From NCBI RefSeq assembly GCF_003254565.1, contig NZ_QJRI01000178.1:248001-312000 (forward strand): DNA of 64,000 nucleotides, given 5' to 3'. Every line of letters starts with the position of its first letter. Positions within the stretch are counted from its first letter, which is position 1. This stretch comes from Flavobacterium nitrogenifigens. Its GTDB lineage: Bacteria; Bacteroidota; Bacteroidia; Flavobacteriales; Flavobacteriaceae. Positions 44,402 to 53,084 of this stretch are shown here, piece after piece. Made by a program: the position numbers and the translations under genes. Under the pieces are notes generated by a model that saw only the letters and a program-made list of their open reading frames with translations, did no database searches and was not told where the DNA came from.

Positions 44402-46315
44402 TCATCTCAAATCGATTTCTGCTTTGGCAATTATGATTTCTTTATATAACTCATCTTCTTCTTTTTTCTTGCATTTATAAAGCACTTCTTCCATGTTTTC
44501 GAATTTATCGCTGTAAACATAGTACGAAAGGCTGTTGATATTAAAGAAGAAACTAGCGTTAAAATCACCAGAATCAATGAGTTTCATAATAAGCTTATCT
44601 CGGTCAACTGCGTCTGTAAATATACCCAAAACTAAGTAATACCCATTCGAAACTTCTCTAAGATTATCATAAACTTCTACTTTTACTGTTTTATCAGGTC
44701 GTAACGGATTGTCTTTCAATTCCTGTTTCATTTCTTCTAGCGAAATTGTTTTTGAATTTTCGACACTATTATTTTTTTTATGCTTTTTGACTGCTTCGTC
44801 CTGATATTTCTTCAGTTTTACCAAAGCCAATTTGTCATCAAACTTTCGAGCTTCCATGCTGTAATAGGAGGCTTTGCTGATGTGTCTCTTTACTTCAATT
44901 TTTTTCTGATTGTCAAGCGAATCAATTTTTGCAATCAAAAGTTGATTCTTTTCGTCCCCTTTTTGCTGGTCTTCTTTATAGCGATTAATTTCCTCTAAAG
45001 ACAAACGTTGCTGCAAAGGTTCTGTATTGGCTTTTTTCTCGCTTTCGCGGATTTTCTTCTTGTATTCCTGATTTTCCTCAACCGCAATTTTCTCTACTTT
45101 ATTCATTAGGCCAGCGTATACTTTTCTGTTCTCCGCTAGTTCTTTTTTCAGTTGAGAAGATAATTCATTTGTTTTATTGATTCCTTCAGAAGATTGTTTT
45201 TCTAATCTTTTAGATTCTTCAACATTCAAAATATCCATTCGCTTCAATTCTTTCAAATCATCATTCATTGAATTGACAAGTGAATCTAATTTTGCCATTA
45301 AAACATCCTGTACATTTTTATTGGCTTCTAAAACCAAACGCAGTTTTTCAACCGAGTTTTCTTTAGAACCATTCATATCATTCAGATTCACTTTCAAATC
45401 ATTAATTTTTATAATTTTCTGATTCATTTCTTTCTGAACGACTAAACGGTCTTTTAAATCTTCAATTTCGACTGTTTTGGCTTTTGTTTTTTCGACTACA
45501 ACTTGTTTTTCGGCCAAAGCCAGCATTAATTCTTCGCTTTCATTTGTTGGTTTTATAGCTGCGGTATTAATGGCTAATTTATTTCCAACGATTAATCCGT
45601 TTACAATTTCAGGATTTTGAGATTCTAATTGATCAATTGAGATTCCGTATTTCTTAGCAATCGAAAACTTGGTTTCTTTTGGTTCAACAACATGAAAAAC
45701 CGTTTCCTGATTGATAACGCGAACCCTTCCGTCCAGCGTTTTTCTTTTGTTTGGAATCGAAATCGTCTGACCAATCTGTAATCCATTAATTAAAATGTCT
45801 TTATTGAGGTTTTCTAAGTCCTGAACCGAAACATTATATTGTCTGGCAATACTGAACAAAGATTCTTTAGCCACAACCTGATGTGTTGTTTTTGAAGAAA
45901 CAGCAATTTCTTGTTTTGAAGAATAATCTGAATTTTGAGGAATAATCAGTTCTTGGCCTATTTGAAGTCCGCTGGCCAAAATTTCCTGATTAGCATTCTG
46001 AATAGCTTCAACCGAAACGTGATATTGTTTTGATAAACCAAACAACGTTTCTTTTGGTGCAACAATATGAGTTTGCTGCTTTGAAGTAGTATTTTCTGAG
46101 TTATGAATTGGAATCTTTAAAACCTGATTGTCTTTGATTCCGTTTTGCGATTCGGGGTTGAGTTTGTAAATCTCATCTACAGAAACCTTATACTTTTGGG
46201 CTATAAAATAAGCGGTTTCACCCTTTTGAATCTTGTGCTCGATAATTGAATCTTGCGCAGTTATTTTGTTAAAAGACAAAATAAAGACAAGAGAAATTGT
46301 TAAAAGTTCTCTCAT
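44402..46315 (-). CDS. exported LysM protein with coiled coil and SPOR-like C-terminus
   Basis: A 637-residue protein with a signal peptide (LVFILSFNKITAQ). It has four LysM domains (EHKIQKGETAYFIAQKY, THIVAPKETLFGLSKQY, THQVVAKESLFSIARQY, VFHVVEPKETKFSIAKKY), then about 280 residues of charged coiled coil (from LALAEKQVVVEK to about 520). A C-terminal alpha/beta segment, GYYLVLGIFTDAVDRDKLIM to about residue 615, resembles a SPOR peptidoglycan-binding domain. It lies between guaA and the PBP1-LysM gene on the same strand, and a terminator separates it from guaA. Two adjacent cell-wall-binding genes suggest a shared envelope role. Confidence 0.8.
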   Translation of the reverse strand: MRELLTISLVFILSFNKITAQDSIIEHKIQKGETAYFIAQKYKVSVDEIYKLNPESQNGIKDNQVLKIPIHNSENTTSKQQTHIVAPKETLFGLSKQYHVSVEAIQNANQEILASGLQIGQELIIPQNSDYSSKQEIAVSSKTTHQVVAKESLFSIARQYNVSVQDLENLNKDILINGLQIGQTISIPNKRKTLDGRVRVINQETVFHVVEPKETKFSIAKKYGISIDQLESQNPEIVNGLIVGNKLAINTAAIKPTNESEELMLALAEKQVVVEKTKAKTVEIEDLKDRLVVQKEMNQKIIKINDLKVNLNDMNGSKENSVEKLRLVLEANKNVQDVLMAKLDSLVNSMNDDLKELKRMDILNVEESKRLEKQSSEGINKTNELSSQLKKELAENRKVYAGLMNKVEKIAVEENQEYKKKIRESEKKANTEPLQQRLSLEEINRYKEDQQKGDEKNQLLIAKIDSLDNQKKIEVKRHISKASYYSMEARKFDDKLALVKLKKYQDEAVKKHKKNNSVENSKTISLEEMKQELKDNPLRPDKTVKVEVYDNLREVSNGYYLVLGIFTDAVDRDKLIMKLIDSGDFNASFFFNINSLSYYVYSDKFENMEEVLYKCKKKEEDELYKEIIIAKAEIDLR

Positions 46316-46330
46316 AAATAGTAGGTTATA

Positions 46331-46367
46331 AAAAATTAAGGCCTTACAAATGTAAGACCTTAATTTT
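46331..46367 (-). terminator. terminator downstream of guaA
   Basis: AATTAAGG(C)CTTACA pairs with TGTAAG(A)CCTTAATT around a two-base loop, with A and T runs on either side. It lies 12 bp beyond the guaA stop. Confidence 0.75.
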
Positions 46368-46378
46368 AAATTATGCTA

Positions 46379-47908
46379 CTATTCCCACTCAATTGTTGCA
46401 GGTGGTTTTGAACTAATATCGTAAACTACACGATTCACGCCTTTTACTTTATTGATGATGTCATTAGACACTTTCATCAAGAAATCGTAAGGTAAATGAA
46501 CCCAGTCAGCAGTCATACCGTCTGTTGATTCTACAGCTCTAAGCGCTACTACTTTTTCGTAAGTACGCTCATCACCCATAACACCAACAGAGTTTACAGG
46601 AAGCAAAATTGCTCCAGCCTGCCAAACTTTATCGTATAATCCCCAAGATTTTAATCCTTCAATGAAAACAGAATCTACATCTTGTAAAATTCTAACTTTC
46701 TCTGGAGTAATATCTCCTAAAATTCTAATTGATAATCCCGGTCCTGGAAAAGGGTGTCTTCCTAATAATTCAGGATCTATTCCTAATGTAGCTCCTACTC
46801 TTCTCACTTCATCTTTGAAAAGCATTCTAAGCGGTTCTACAATTTTTAATTTCATATAATCTGGCAATCCACCAACATTGTGGTGCGATTTAATAGTTGC
46901 AGATGGTCCTTTTACCGAAACAGACTCGATTACGTCTGGGTAAATAGTTCCTTGCGCCAACCATTTTACGTCTTCTAATAAGTGCGATTCATCATCAAAA
47001 ACTTCGATAAATACACGACCAATTGTTTTACGTTTTGTTTCTGGATCACTAATTCCCGCTAATTCACCAAGGAAACGATCTCCAGCATCTACTCCTTTTA
47101 CATTTAATCCCATTCCTTTGTATTGATCTAATACATTTTGGAATTCGTTTTTACGTAAAAGTCCATTGTTAACGAAGATACAGTATAAGTTTTGTCCGAT
47201 TGCTTTGTTTAATAAAACTGCTGCTACTGTAGAATCTACTCCTCCAGATAAACCAAGAACCACTTTATCGTTTCCTAATTTCTCTTTTAATTCTGCTACC
47301 ATTTCGTCAACGAAAGCATTTGGAGTAAAGTTTTGAGGAACTTCAGCAATTTTTACTAAGAAGTTTTCCAACATCTGTTTTCCATCTGTTGAGTGGTAAA
47401 CCTCTGGGTGATATTGAATTGCATAAGTAGTTTCGCCTTCAATTTTGTAAGCTGCATATTCTACATCATGCGTGCTTGCAAGCTTTACAGCATTTGTTGG
47501 AAGCGCTTTGATACTATCGCTATGGCTCATCCAAACTTGGCTGTTTTCTGAAACTCCTTCAAAGAAAGTTTCACCTTCTTTAATATAAGACAAGTTCGCT
47601 CTTCCGTATTCTCTCGTGTTTGAAGCAGCAACTTCTCCACCACTAAAGTGTGCTAAATATTGTGCTCCGTAACAAACAGCAAGTAAAGGCATTTTACCTC
47701 TAATTTGCGATAAATCAGGATGCGGTGCATCTTCTCCTCTAACAGAGAAAGGGCTTCCTCCTAAAATTACGGCTTTATAACTTGATAAATCACTTGGAAT
47801 GTGATTGTAAGGAAAAATTTCGCAGAATATATTTAATTCGCGAACTCTACGCGCAATAAGCTGAGTATATTGCGACCCGAAATCTAAAATAAGTACGTTG
47901 TGTTGCAT
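46379..47908 (-). CDS. guaA: GMP synthase (glutamine hydrolysing)
   Basis: GuaA converts XMP to GMP with glutamine and ATP. The 509-residue protein begins MQHNVLILDFGSQYTQLIAR (class I amidotransferase with the nucleophile in LLAVCYGAQYLAH and YAIQYHPEVYH). An ATP-pyrophosphatase domain with the P-loop LGLSGGVDSTVAA follows, and a dimerisation domain ends PPATIEWE. The frame extends two codons to a TTG at 47914, but the ATG at 47908 gives the standard start. A good -7 element ends only 3 bases from the ATG, which suggests a leaderless mRNA. Confidence 0.97.
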   Translation of the reverse strand: MQHNVLILDFGSQYTQLIARRVRELNIFCEIFPYNHIPSDLSSYKAVILGGSPFSVRGEDAPHPDLSQIRGKMPLLAVCYGAQYLAHFSGGEVAASNTREYGRANLSYIKEGETFFEGVSENSQVWMSHSDSIKALPTNAVKLASTHDVEYAAYKIEGETTYAIQYHPEVYHSTDGKQMLENFLVKIAEVPQNFTPNAFVDEMVAELKEKLGNDKVVLGLSGGVDSTVAAVLLNKAIGQNLYCIFVNNGLLRKNEFQNVLDQYKGMGLNVKGVDAGDRFLGELAGISDPETKRKTIGRVFIEVFDDESHLLEDVKWLAQGTIYPDVIESVSVKGPSATIKSHHNVGGLPDYMKLKIVEPLRMLFKDEVRRVGATLGIDPELLGRHPFPGPGLSIRILGDITPEKVRILQDVDSVFIEGLKSWGLYDKVWQAGAILLPVNSVGVMGDERTYEKVVALRAVESTDGMTADWVHLPYDFLMKVSNDIINKVKGVNRVVYDISSKPPATIEWE

Positions 47909-47911
47909 GCG

Positions 47912-47940
47912 CAAAAGTACTTTTTATATTCGAAATTCAA
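47912..47940 (-). promoter_or_regulatory. guaA promoter, predicting a leaderless transcript
   Basis: On the minus strand TTG (47940-47938), 18 bases, then TACTTTTG (47919-47912). The -7 element ends 3 bases before the ATG at 47908, so transcription would begin at or next to the start codon. Confidence 0.5.
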
Positions 47941-47992
47941 AAATCAGAACGTTGAAAAAATAAATATTTTTTTTCAACGTTCCTGTTTTTAG

Positions 47993-48065
47993 GTTCAAAG
48001 GTTCTGAGTTACAAAGGTTCAAAGTTTTTTTTCTTTGTCCCTTTGAACCTTTGTAACTTTGAACC
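47993..48065. repeat. inverted repeat GGTTCAAAG...CTTTGAACC
   Basis: GGTTCAAAGGTTCTGAGTTAC followed by AAAGGTTCAAAG is mirrored by CTTTGAACCTTTGTAACTTTGAACC. A separate hairpin (AACGTTGAAAAAA / TTTTTTTTCAACGTT, about 47948-47982) lies next to it. The pair sits between the divergent guaA and the small lipoprotein gene. Confidence 0.65.
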
Positions 48066-48126
48066 TCAAAAAAAATCCAAACAATCCAAAAATTCGTATC
48101 TAACGAAAACCCAATTAAATTTAACT

Positions 48127-48654
48127 ATGAAATCAAAAATTATTGCGCTGACTGTTTTCATGTCTGCTTTTTTCTCTTCTTGTAATACGGTTGATGATTT
48201 ATTGACTTTTACGATTTCGAATAATACTTCGATTAAAATTCAAAGCACTTCGCCTATTAACTTACCATCAGAGATTATTACACCAGAAGTTACAACCAAT
48301 TCTTCAGCTGAGTTTGAAAACAATAAAACAAAAGCAAGTTTGGTGAAAGATGTTAAAATTAAGTCATTAAAATTATCCATTACAGATCCGTCTGATAAAA
48401 CTTTCACATTTTTAAAATCAGTTCATTTATATATCTCAACAGCAAATTCGGAAGAAATCGAATTAGCGTATGCAGACAATATTAATGTATCAAGCAATTC
48501 AATCGATTTGATTTGTACAGATAAAAGATTAGACGAATATATTAAAGCAGATAGTTACAAAATTAGAACTAAAGTAACTTTAAAAGAAACCTTAACGCAA
48601 GATGTTACGGTAAAAGCAGAAATGAAGTTTAAGGTTACTGCGGATCCTTTTTAA
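48127..48654 (+). CDS. small putative lipoprotein of unknown function
   Basis: A 175-residue protein with a lipobox (MSAFFSSC, Cys19) followed by NTVDD, so it is probably an outer-membrane lipoprotein. The mature part is rich in Thr, Ser, Lys and alternating hydrophobics (VKIKSLKLSITDPSDKTFTF, SVHLYIST), which suggests an all-beta domain. I do not recognise a family. The frame is open back to 48043 through a TTG in repeat DNA, but the ATG at 48127 gives the signal peptide. It is divergent from guaA. Confidence 0.7.
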   Translation: MKSKIIALTVFMSAFFSSCNTVDDLLTFTISNNTSIKIQSTSPINLPSEIITPEVTTNSSAEFENNKTKASLVKDVKIKSLKLSITDPSDKTFTFLKSVHLYISTANSEEIELAYADNINVSSNSIDLICTDKRLDEYIKADSYKIRTKVTLKETLTQDVTVKAEMKFKVTADPF

Positions 48655-48800
48655 GGTGCTAAGATGCTAAGGTTCTGAGTTTATGAGCTACTAAGTTTAA
48701 TCTTAAGAGATAAAAAAATAAGGTTCTATTTTTAGAACCTTATTTTTTTATCAAGACAGAATAAAGGCTTAGAACCTTAGCAACTCAGAAGCTTAGAAGC
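48655..48800. repeat. CTTAGAACCTTAGC-type repeats with an internal terminator
   Basis: GGTGCTAAGATGCTAAGGTTCTGAG at about 48654-48679 is mirrored by CTTAGAACCTTAGC...CTCAGAAGC at about 48769-48795. The hairpin at 48714-48751 lies between them. Similar units occur at 12068-12231. Confidence 0.65.
48714..48751. terminator. bidirectional terminator between convergent genes
   Basis: AAAATAAGGTTCT pairs with AGAACCTTATTTT around a short T-rich loop. A and T tracts on both sides make it suitable for both the lipoprotein gene and the converging gene at 48809. Confidence 0.75.
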
Positions 48801-48808
48801 TTAAAAAA

Positions 48809-49522
48809 TCACTCTTTCGTTACAACAATAGAAGCCTTAAATCCTGCAGCAAGATTATCCCAATAATCATTTGTTACTAGATTGCCTTTATCGTCGTAGA
48901 CTTGTATTTCTGCTGTATTTCCTCCTAGCGAACCTATATTTAGAGCTTCAAAATCTAATTTATTAAAGCCTGGAGCAAGATTAATTTTTACTTGCTGAAA
49001 ATTAGAATCCAATAAAATTCTATCACGAATTACGTAATCATTTGAAGAAACTTTTACCAAATCGCCATCAATTGCTCCAAAATCACGGAATTTGACAATA
49101 AAGTATTCTGATTTAGTTTTAAAATCTCCTAGCGAAATATTTTTCTTTACTAAGACGCCACGACCTTCACGCAAACCAGCATCTTTTAAAGATTTATCCA
49201 AATCCTTTTCCATTTTTGCTACATATCGATCGCCTGGATTAGCAAAATCGGTTTCTGTAGACATGGTAAATTTGCTTTTCTCTTCTCCAATCTGAAATTT
49301 TGATTTCGGAGTTATAGTAGTATTTTCAAAAACATTTGGAGTTTTAATCGCTGGCATATCATTAAATTCTGCCAATGGATCTTTGACTTCAGGAACTGGA
49401 GTCTTTTTAGGCTTGGCAGTAAATTTTCCCCCAGGAATAGTTTTGAATTTAGTACTAGACTCAATTTGGGCTGATACTGATATCGCAGTAAAAAATAATA
49501 TGAAAAATAAAATGTGCTTCAT
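48809..49522 (-). CDS. exported protein of unknown function
   Basis: A 237-residue protein with a signal peptide (ILFFILFFTAISVSAQ). After it comes a Pro/Lys-rich linker (KFTAKPKKTPVPEVKDP). A C-terminal beta-rich domain (FIVKFRDFGAIDGDLVKVSSNDYVIRDRI..., NLAPGFNKLDFEALNIG) ends with AEIQVYDDKGNLVTNDYW, reminiscent of a small jelly-roll fold. No family was recognised. The frame extends 20 codons to a non-ATG at 49582; the ATG at 49522 starts the signal peptide. Confidence 0.7.
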   Translation of the reverse strand: MKHILFFILFFTAISVSAQIESSTKFKTIPGGKFTAKPKKTPVPEVKDPLAEFNDMPAIKTPNVFENTTITPKSKFQIGEEKSKFTMSTETDFANPGDRYVAKMEKDLDKSLKDAGLREGRGVLVKKNISLGDFKTKSEYFIVKFRDFGAIDGDLVKVSSNDYVIRDRILLDSNFQQVKINLAPGFNKLDFEALNIGSLGGNTAEIQVYDDKGNLVTNDYWDNLAAGFKASIVVTKE

Positions 49523-49818
49523 TGAAAAAAGTATTATCGAATCGCCTTTTATAATTAATATAAAACAAAAGTCCAGCTTCACAAAAATAGTATAATTTAC
49601 TTACTTGCTACAACTTTAGGAGTTTTATAACATTAAATTAAGCTAATTTTTGGAATCAAAAAACCTGCCAAGATTTTTTATTCTGTAAAAAATAAATTTC
49701 AAATCTAAAATTTATAAATTCTAAAAAATCATTTTATAAAAACACTCACTATTTTGATTATTAACAACTTATTCTTAACTTCAAGACTTTATTTACCATT
49801 TATAAAATCTCAGAAAAA
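49523..49818. other. 296-bp gene-free divergent spacer
   Basis: AT-rich DNA between the divergent exported-protein gene and cbpA. No clear promoter, repeat or small gene was recognised beyond poly-A/T tracts. Confidence 0.4.
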
Positions 49819-50745
49819 ATGGATTATATCGATTATTACAAAGTATTGGATGTTACTAAATCTGCAACCGAAGCAGACATCAAAAAAGCATATCGAAAAC
49901 TGGCAAGGAAATATCATCCCGATTTGAATCCGAATGATAAAGAAGCCGAAAAAAAATTCAAAGAAATAAATGAAGCCAACGAAGTTTTAAGCAATCCAGA
50001 AAATCGAAAAAAATACGATAAATACGGAAAAGACTGGAAACACGCTGACGAATTTGAAAAAGCTGGCTACGATCCTAATCAGCAACAAAACAGACAGCAA
50101 GGCGGATATCAATATTCTGAAGGCGATTTCTCTGGTTTTGGAGGTGGCGATTTTTCAGGAAGCGATTTTTCAGATTTTTTCAATTCGATGTATGGCCAAA
50201 GCGCAGGCAGAAGTAGATCGCAGGCTAAATATAGAGGACAGGATTTTAATGCCGAACTGGAATTAGACTTAAAAGCGGCTTATACCACACATAAACAAAA
50301 TTTAACTGTTAACGGAAAAAATATCCGAATTACAATTCCTGCTGGCGTAGAAAACGGACAAATTATTAAAATTCCGAATCACGGAGGACCAGGAGTAAAC
50401 GGCGGACCAAACGGAGATTTATACATCACTTTTATAATTTCTAATAATTCAGATTTTAAAAGAGAAGGCAATAATTTATATGCCGACGCTCCTATTGATT
50501 TATACACGGCAATTTTAGGTGGAGAAACCTATATCAATACTTTTGACGGAAAGGTAAAAATTAAAGTGCCTGCAGAAACTCAGCCGGGAACAAAAGTAAA
50601 ACTGAAAGGAAAAGGCTTTCCCGTTTATAAAAAAGAAAATCAGTTTGGCGATTTATACATTACGTACACCATAAAACTTCCAACAAAACTGTCGGATAAA
50701 GAAAAAGAGTTATTTGAAGAATTAGCAAAACTAAGAAAGTCATGA
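49819..50745 (+). CDS. cbpA: J-domain co-chaperone, DnaJ/CbpA-like
   Basis: A 308-residue protein with an N-terminal J domain (MDYIDYYKVLDVTKSATEAD, with the HPD motif in KYHPDLNPND). A Gly/Phe-rich linker follows (GDFSGFGGGDFSGSDFSDFF). The C-terminal substrate-binding domains (LTVNGKNIRITIPAG, IKIPNHGGPGVNGGPNGDLY) lack the zinc-finger cysteines of DnaJ, which makes it a class B, CbpA-like partner of DnaK. Its stop overlaps the start of cbpM as ATGA. Confidence 0.93.
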   Translation: MDYIDYYKVLDVTKSATEADIKKAYRKLARKYHPDLNPNDKEAEKKFKEINEANEVLSNPENRKKYDKYGKDWKHADEFEKAGYDPNQQQNRQQGGYQYSEGDFSGFGGGDFSGSDFSDFFNSMYGQSAGRSRSQAKYRGQDFNAELELDLKAAYTTHKQNLTVNGKNIRITIPAGVENGQIIKIPNHGGPGVNGGPNGDLYITFIISNNSDFKREGNNLYADAPIDLYTAILGGETYINTFDGKVKIKVPAETQPGTKVKLKGKGFPVYKKENQFGDLYITYTIKLPTKLSDKEKELFEELAKLRKS

Positions 50746-51047
50746 AAAATAAAAATTTAATCCAGATCAAACAGTTTTGTATTTACCACGAAATTGAAAA
50801 TACTTTCATAACCGAACTTAATAATTATGGACTTATACATATTATAACGGAAGAAAACGAGGAATTTCTTGAACCCGAACAGCTTCCAACGGTTGAAAAA
50901 ATGATCAGAATGCATTATGATCTCAAAATAAATCTGGAAGGAATTGATGCTATTGCAAACCTTTTGAATAAGATTGAAACCTTACAGCAAAACTTAAATG
51001 CGGTACAAAACAAGCTTCGACTGTACGAAGAGAAAGAAACCGAATAA
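50742..51047 (+). CDS. cbpM: chaperone modulator CbpM-like protein
   Basis: A 101-residue protein. The N-terminal part (KNLIQIKQFCIYHEIENTFI...GLIHIITEENEEFLEPEQL) resembles the MerR-like CbpM fold and the C-terminal part is a coiled coil (IETLQQNLNAVQNKLRLYEEK). CbpM binds the J domain of CbpA and restrains it. The 4-bp ATGA overlap with cbpA supports the assignment. Confidence 0.85.
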   Translation: MKNKNLIQIKQFCIYHEIENTFITELNNYGLIHIITEENEEFLEPEQLPTVEKMIRMHYDLKINLEGIDAIANLLNKIETLQQNLNAVQNKLRLYEEKETE

Positions 51048-51061
51048 CGATTAATATCACA

Positions 51062-51101
51062 AAAAGCTTGAATTTCTGAATTGATTTCAAGCTTTTTTTT
51101 A
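51062..51101 (+). terminator. terminator after cbpAM
   Basis: AAAAGCTTGAA pairs with TTCAAGCTTTT around a loop of about 13 bases, then a T run. It lies 15 bp after the cbpM stop. Confidence 0.8.
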
Positions 51102-51198
51102 TCGCTACCAAAGCCATAATTCTTAAATTGCAGCATCTTTAATTAACCTGAATTTGCTTTTAAAACCGTACAGACAAATTCGCAAAAATTATAAAAAA

Positions 51199-51579
51199 AT
51201 GAAAAGAGAAAACATCTTGACTGGATCTCCGTGGGAAGACAAAATGGGATATTGCCGTGCCGTAAGAATTGGCAATATTATTGAAGTTTCTGGAACTGTA
51301 GCCATTGTTGACGGCGATAAAGTAAAAGCTGATGACGCTTATGCTCAAACGTATAATATTTTGGAACGAGTTGAAAAAGTTTTAGAAGATTTAAATGTGG
51401 GAATGAAAGATGTTATTAGAACAAGAATTTTTACAACAGACGTTTCTACTTTCGAAGAAGTAGCTAGAGCGCACTCTTCTTTCTTTAAAGATGTAAAACC
51501 AACAACAGGATTTTACGGAATCAGCAAACTGGTTGCTCCAGAATATTTGGTGGAAATAGAATTTACTGCTGTAGTATAA
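51199..51579 (+). CDS. RidA family protein
   Basis: A 126-residue protein of the YjgF/YER057c/UK114 family. Family features are SGTVAIVDGD, TYNILERVEKVLEDLNVGMKDVIRTRIFTTDV and the C-terminal PEYLVEIEFTAVV with the conserved Glu. RidA proper hydrolyses reactive imines and enamines from PLP enzymes and has a conserved Arg; here RTRIFTTDV supplies it. The ATG at 51199 gives the usual start (an in-frame TTG lies at 51154). Confidence 0.9.
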   Translation: MKRENILTGSPWEDKMGYCRAVRIGNIIEVSGTVAIVDGDKVKADDAYAQTYNILERVEKVLEDLNVGMKDVIRTRIFTTDVSTFEEVARAHSSFFKDVKPTTGFYGISKLVAPEYLVEIEFTAVV

Positions 51580-51586
51580 TTTTTTT

Positions 51587-51712
51587 GCCGCGAATTTCAC
51601 GAATTTACACTAATTATTCCTATTCGCCATTTCGAAAAAGTATGGCGACAACTAGATTAAATCGTTTTTTCCTATTTTAATTCGTGAAAATTCGTGAAAT
51701 TCGTGGCAAACT
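51587..51712. repeat. inverted repeat of the CGAATTTCACGAATT type
   Basis: TTGCCGCGAATTTCACGAATTTACAC at about 51587-51611 is mirrored by AATTCGTGAAAATTCGTGAAATTCGTGGCAA at about 51681-51712. A shorter inner pair, TATTCGCCA / TGGCGA, lies near 51622-51650. A related half-unit occurs at 63725-63755. Confidence 0.65.
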
Positions 51713-51727
51713 TTTTAGAATTCATTA

Positions 51728-52984
51728 ATGACTTCCTTAAATCCAAAACAATTCCTGCTTTCACTTCCTAAATGGATTCTTATCTGTGTTTTAGTTGGTA
51801 TATTTTCAGGTTCTGCATCTGCTTTCTTTTTAGTTTCTTTAGAATGGGTTACGCAATTTAGAATGCAGCACGACTGGATTATTTGGCTTTTGCCTTTCGG
51901 CGGATTTTTGGTAGGATTGAGTTATTACTATTGGGGAGAATCAGTTGCAAAAGGAAATAATCTTTTGCTCGAAGAATACGAAAGTCCGAAGAAAGTCATT
52001 CCTTTTAAAATGGCTCCTTTAGTTCTTTTAGGAACACTGCTTACCCATTTGTTTGGAGGATCTGCAGGGCGAGAAGGAACTGCGGTACAAATGGGAGGCG
52101 CAATTGCCGATCAGTTTACCAAACTTTTTAACCTTGATAATTCAGAACGCAGAATTTTAATCATTCTCGGAATCAGTGCCGGATTTGCTTCTGTTTTTGG
52201 AACGCCTCTTGCGGGAGCTATTTTTGCTTTGGAAGTTCTATATTTCAGTAAAATTAATTTTAAAAGCATTTTGCTTTCTTTTCTAGTGGCTTACGCCGCA
52301 TATTTCACTGTAGAATTCTGGGAAATCAAACATACGCATTACAGCATTCCAACTGTTCCAGAACTTAGTTTAAATAATATTATTTTTACTCTCATTGTTG
52401 GAGTACTCTCGGGATTTGCAGCTTTACTATTTTCTAGAAGTACACATTTCTGGGGTTCGCTTTTTTCAAAAAACATAAAATATCCACCGCTTCGTCCTGT
52501 AATTGGCGGAGTCATTTTGGCTATTGCCATTGCTGGTTTAGGATTTACAAAATTCTCTGGATTGGGCGTTCCTGTTATTGTCGATTCCTTTTCAAATCCA
52601 AATCAATGGTACGATTTTCTGCTTAAAATCTTATTTACAGGTTTTACACTTGGAGCTGGATTTAAAGGTGGCGAAGTAACGCCGTTATTTTTTGTCGGAG
52701 CTACTTTAGGAAGTGCCTTGTCAACCGTAATCCCGATGCCCATTGCTCTTTTGGCAGGAATCGGATTTGTTGCGGTTTTCTCTGGTGCAACCCACACTCC
52801 TATTGCCTGCACAGTAATGGGAATGGAATTATTCGGAATTGCTCCCGGAATCTTCATCGCAATCGCCTGCACAATTGCTTATTTTTCTTCTGGTTCTGTT
52901 GGAATTTATAAATCTCAGATTGTAAAAGGTGCGAAATACAAACTGTATCAAAAGTTTCAAAAGAAAGAACTACAAAATTTATAA
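51728..52984 (+). CDS. CLC-type ion antiporter, possible fluoride exporter
   Basis: A 418-residue membrane protein with about 10-12 helices of the CLC fold. The gating Glu116 is in GSAGREGTAVQMGG, where ordinary CLC proteins have GREGP. The usual GSGIP region reads KGNNLLLEEYESP, and the GxFxP region reads KGGEVTPLFFVG. These changes are the ones described for the CLC-F clade, which export fluoride in exchange for protons, so fluoride resistance is a good guess. No fluoride riboswitch was recognised in the repeat-filled upstream gap. It seems monocistronic. Confidence 0.85.
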   Translation: MTSLNPKQFLLSLPKWILICVLVGIFSGSASAFFLVSLEWVTQFRMQHDWIIWLLPFGGFLVGLSYYYWGESVAKGNNLLLEEYESPKKVIPFKMAPLVLLGTLLTHLFGGSAGREGTAVQMGGAIADQFTKLFNLDNSERRILIILGISAGFASVFGTPLAGAIFALEVLYFSKINFKSILLSFLVAYAAYFTVEFWEIKHTHYSIPTVPELSLNNIIFTLIVGVLSGFAALLFSRSTHFWGSLFSKNIKYPPLRPVIGGVILAIAIAGLGFTKFSGLGVPVIVDSFSNPNQWYDFLLKILFTGFTLGAGFKGGEVTPLFFVGATLGSALSTVIPMPIALLAGIGFVAVFSGATHTPIACTVMGMELFGIAPGIFIAIACTIAYFSSGSVGIYKSQIVKGAKYKLYQKFQKKELQNL

Positions 52985-53084
52985 AGTAAAATTCCAAATT
53001 CCAAACTGGATTGAGAACTGAGACTGCGACTGAAAACTAAAATTATTTTCAGCATTACATTAAAAAAATGTAAATTCGCACACT

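Noticed and set aside
51580..51727. Possible fluoride riboswitch ahead of the CLC gene
   Set aside because: The gap is explained by an inverted repeat; the conserved riboswitch core was not found.
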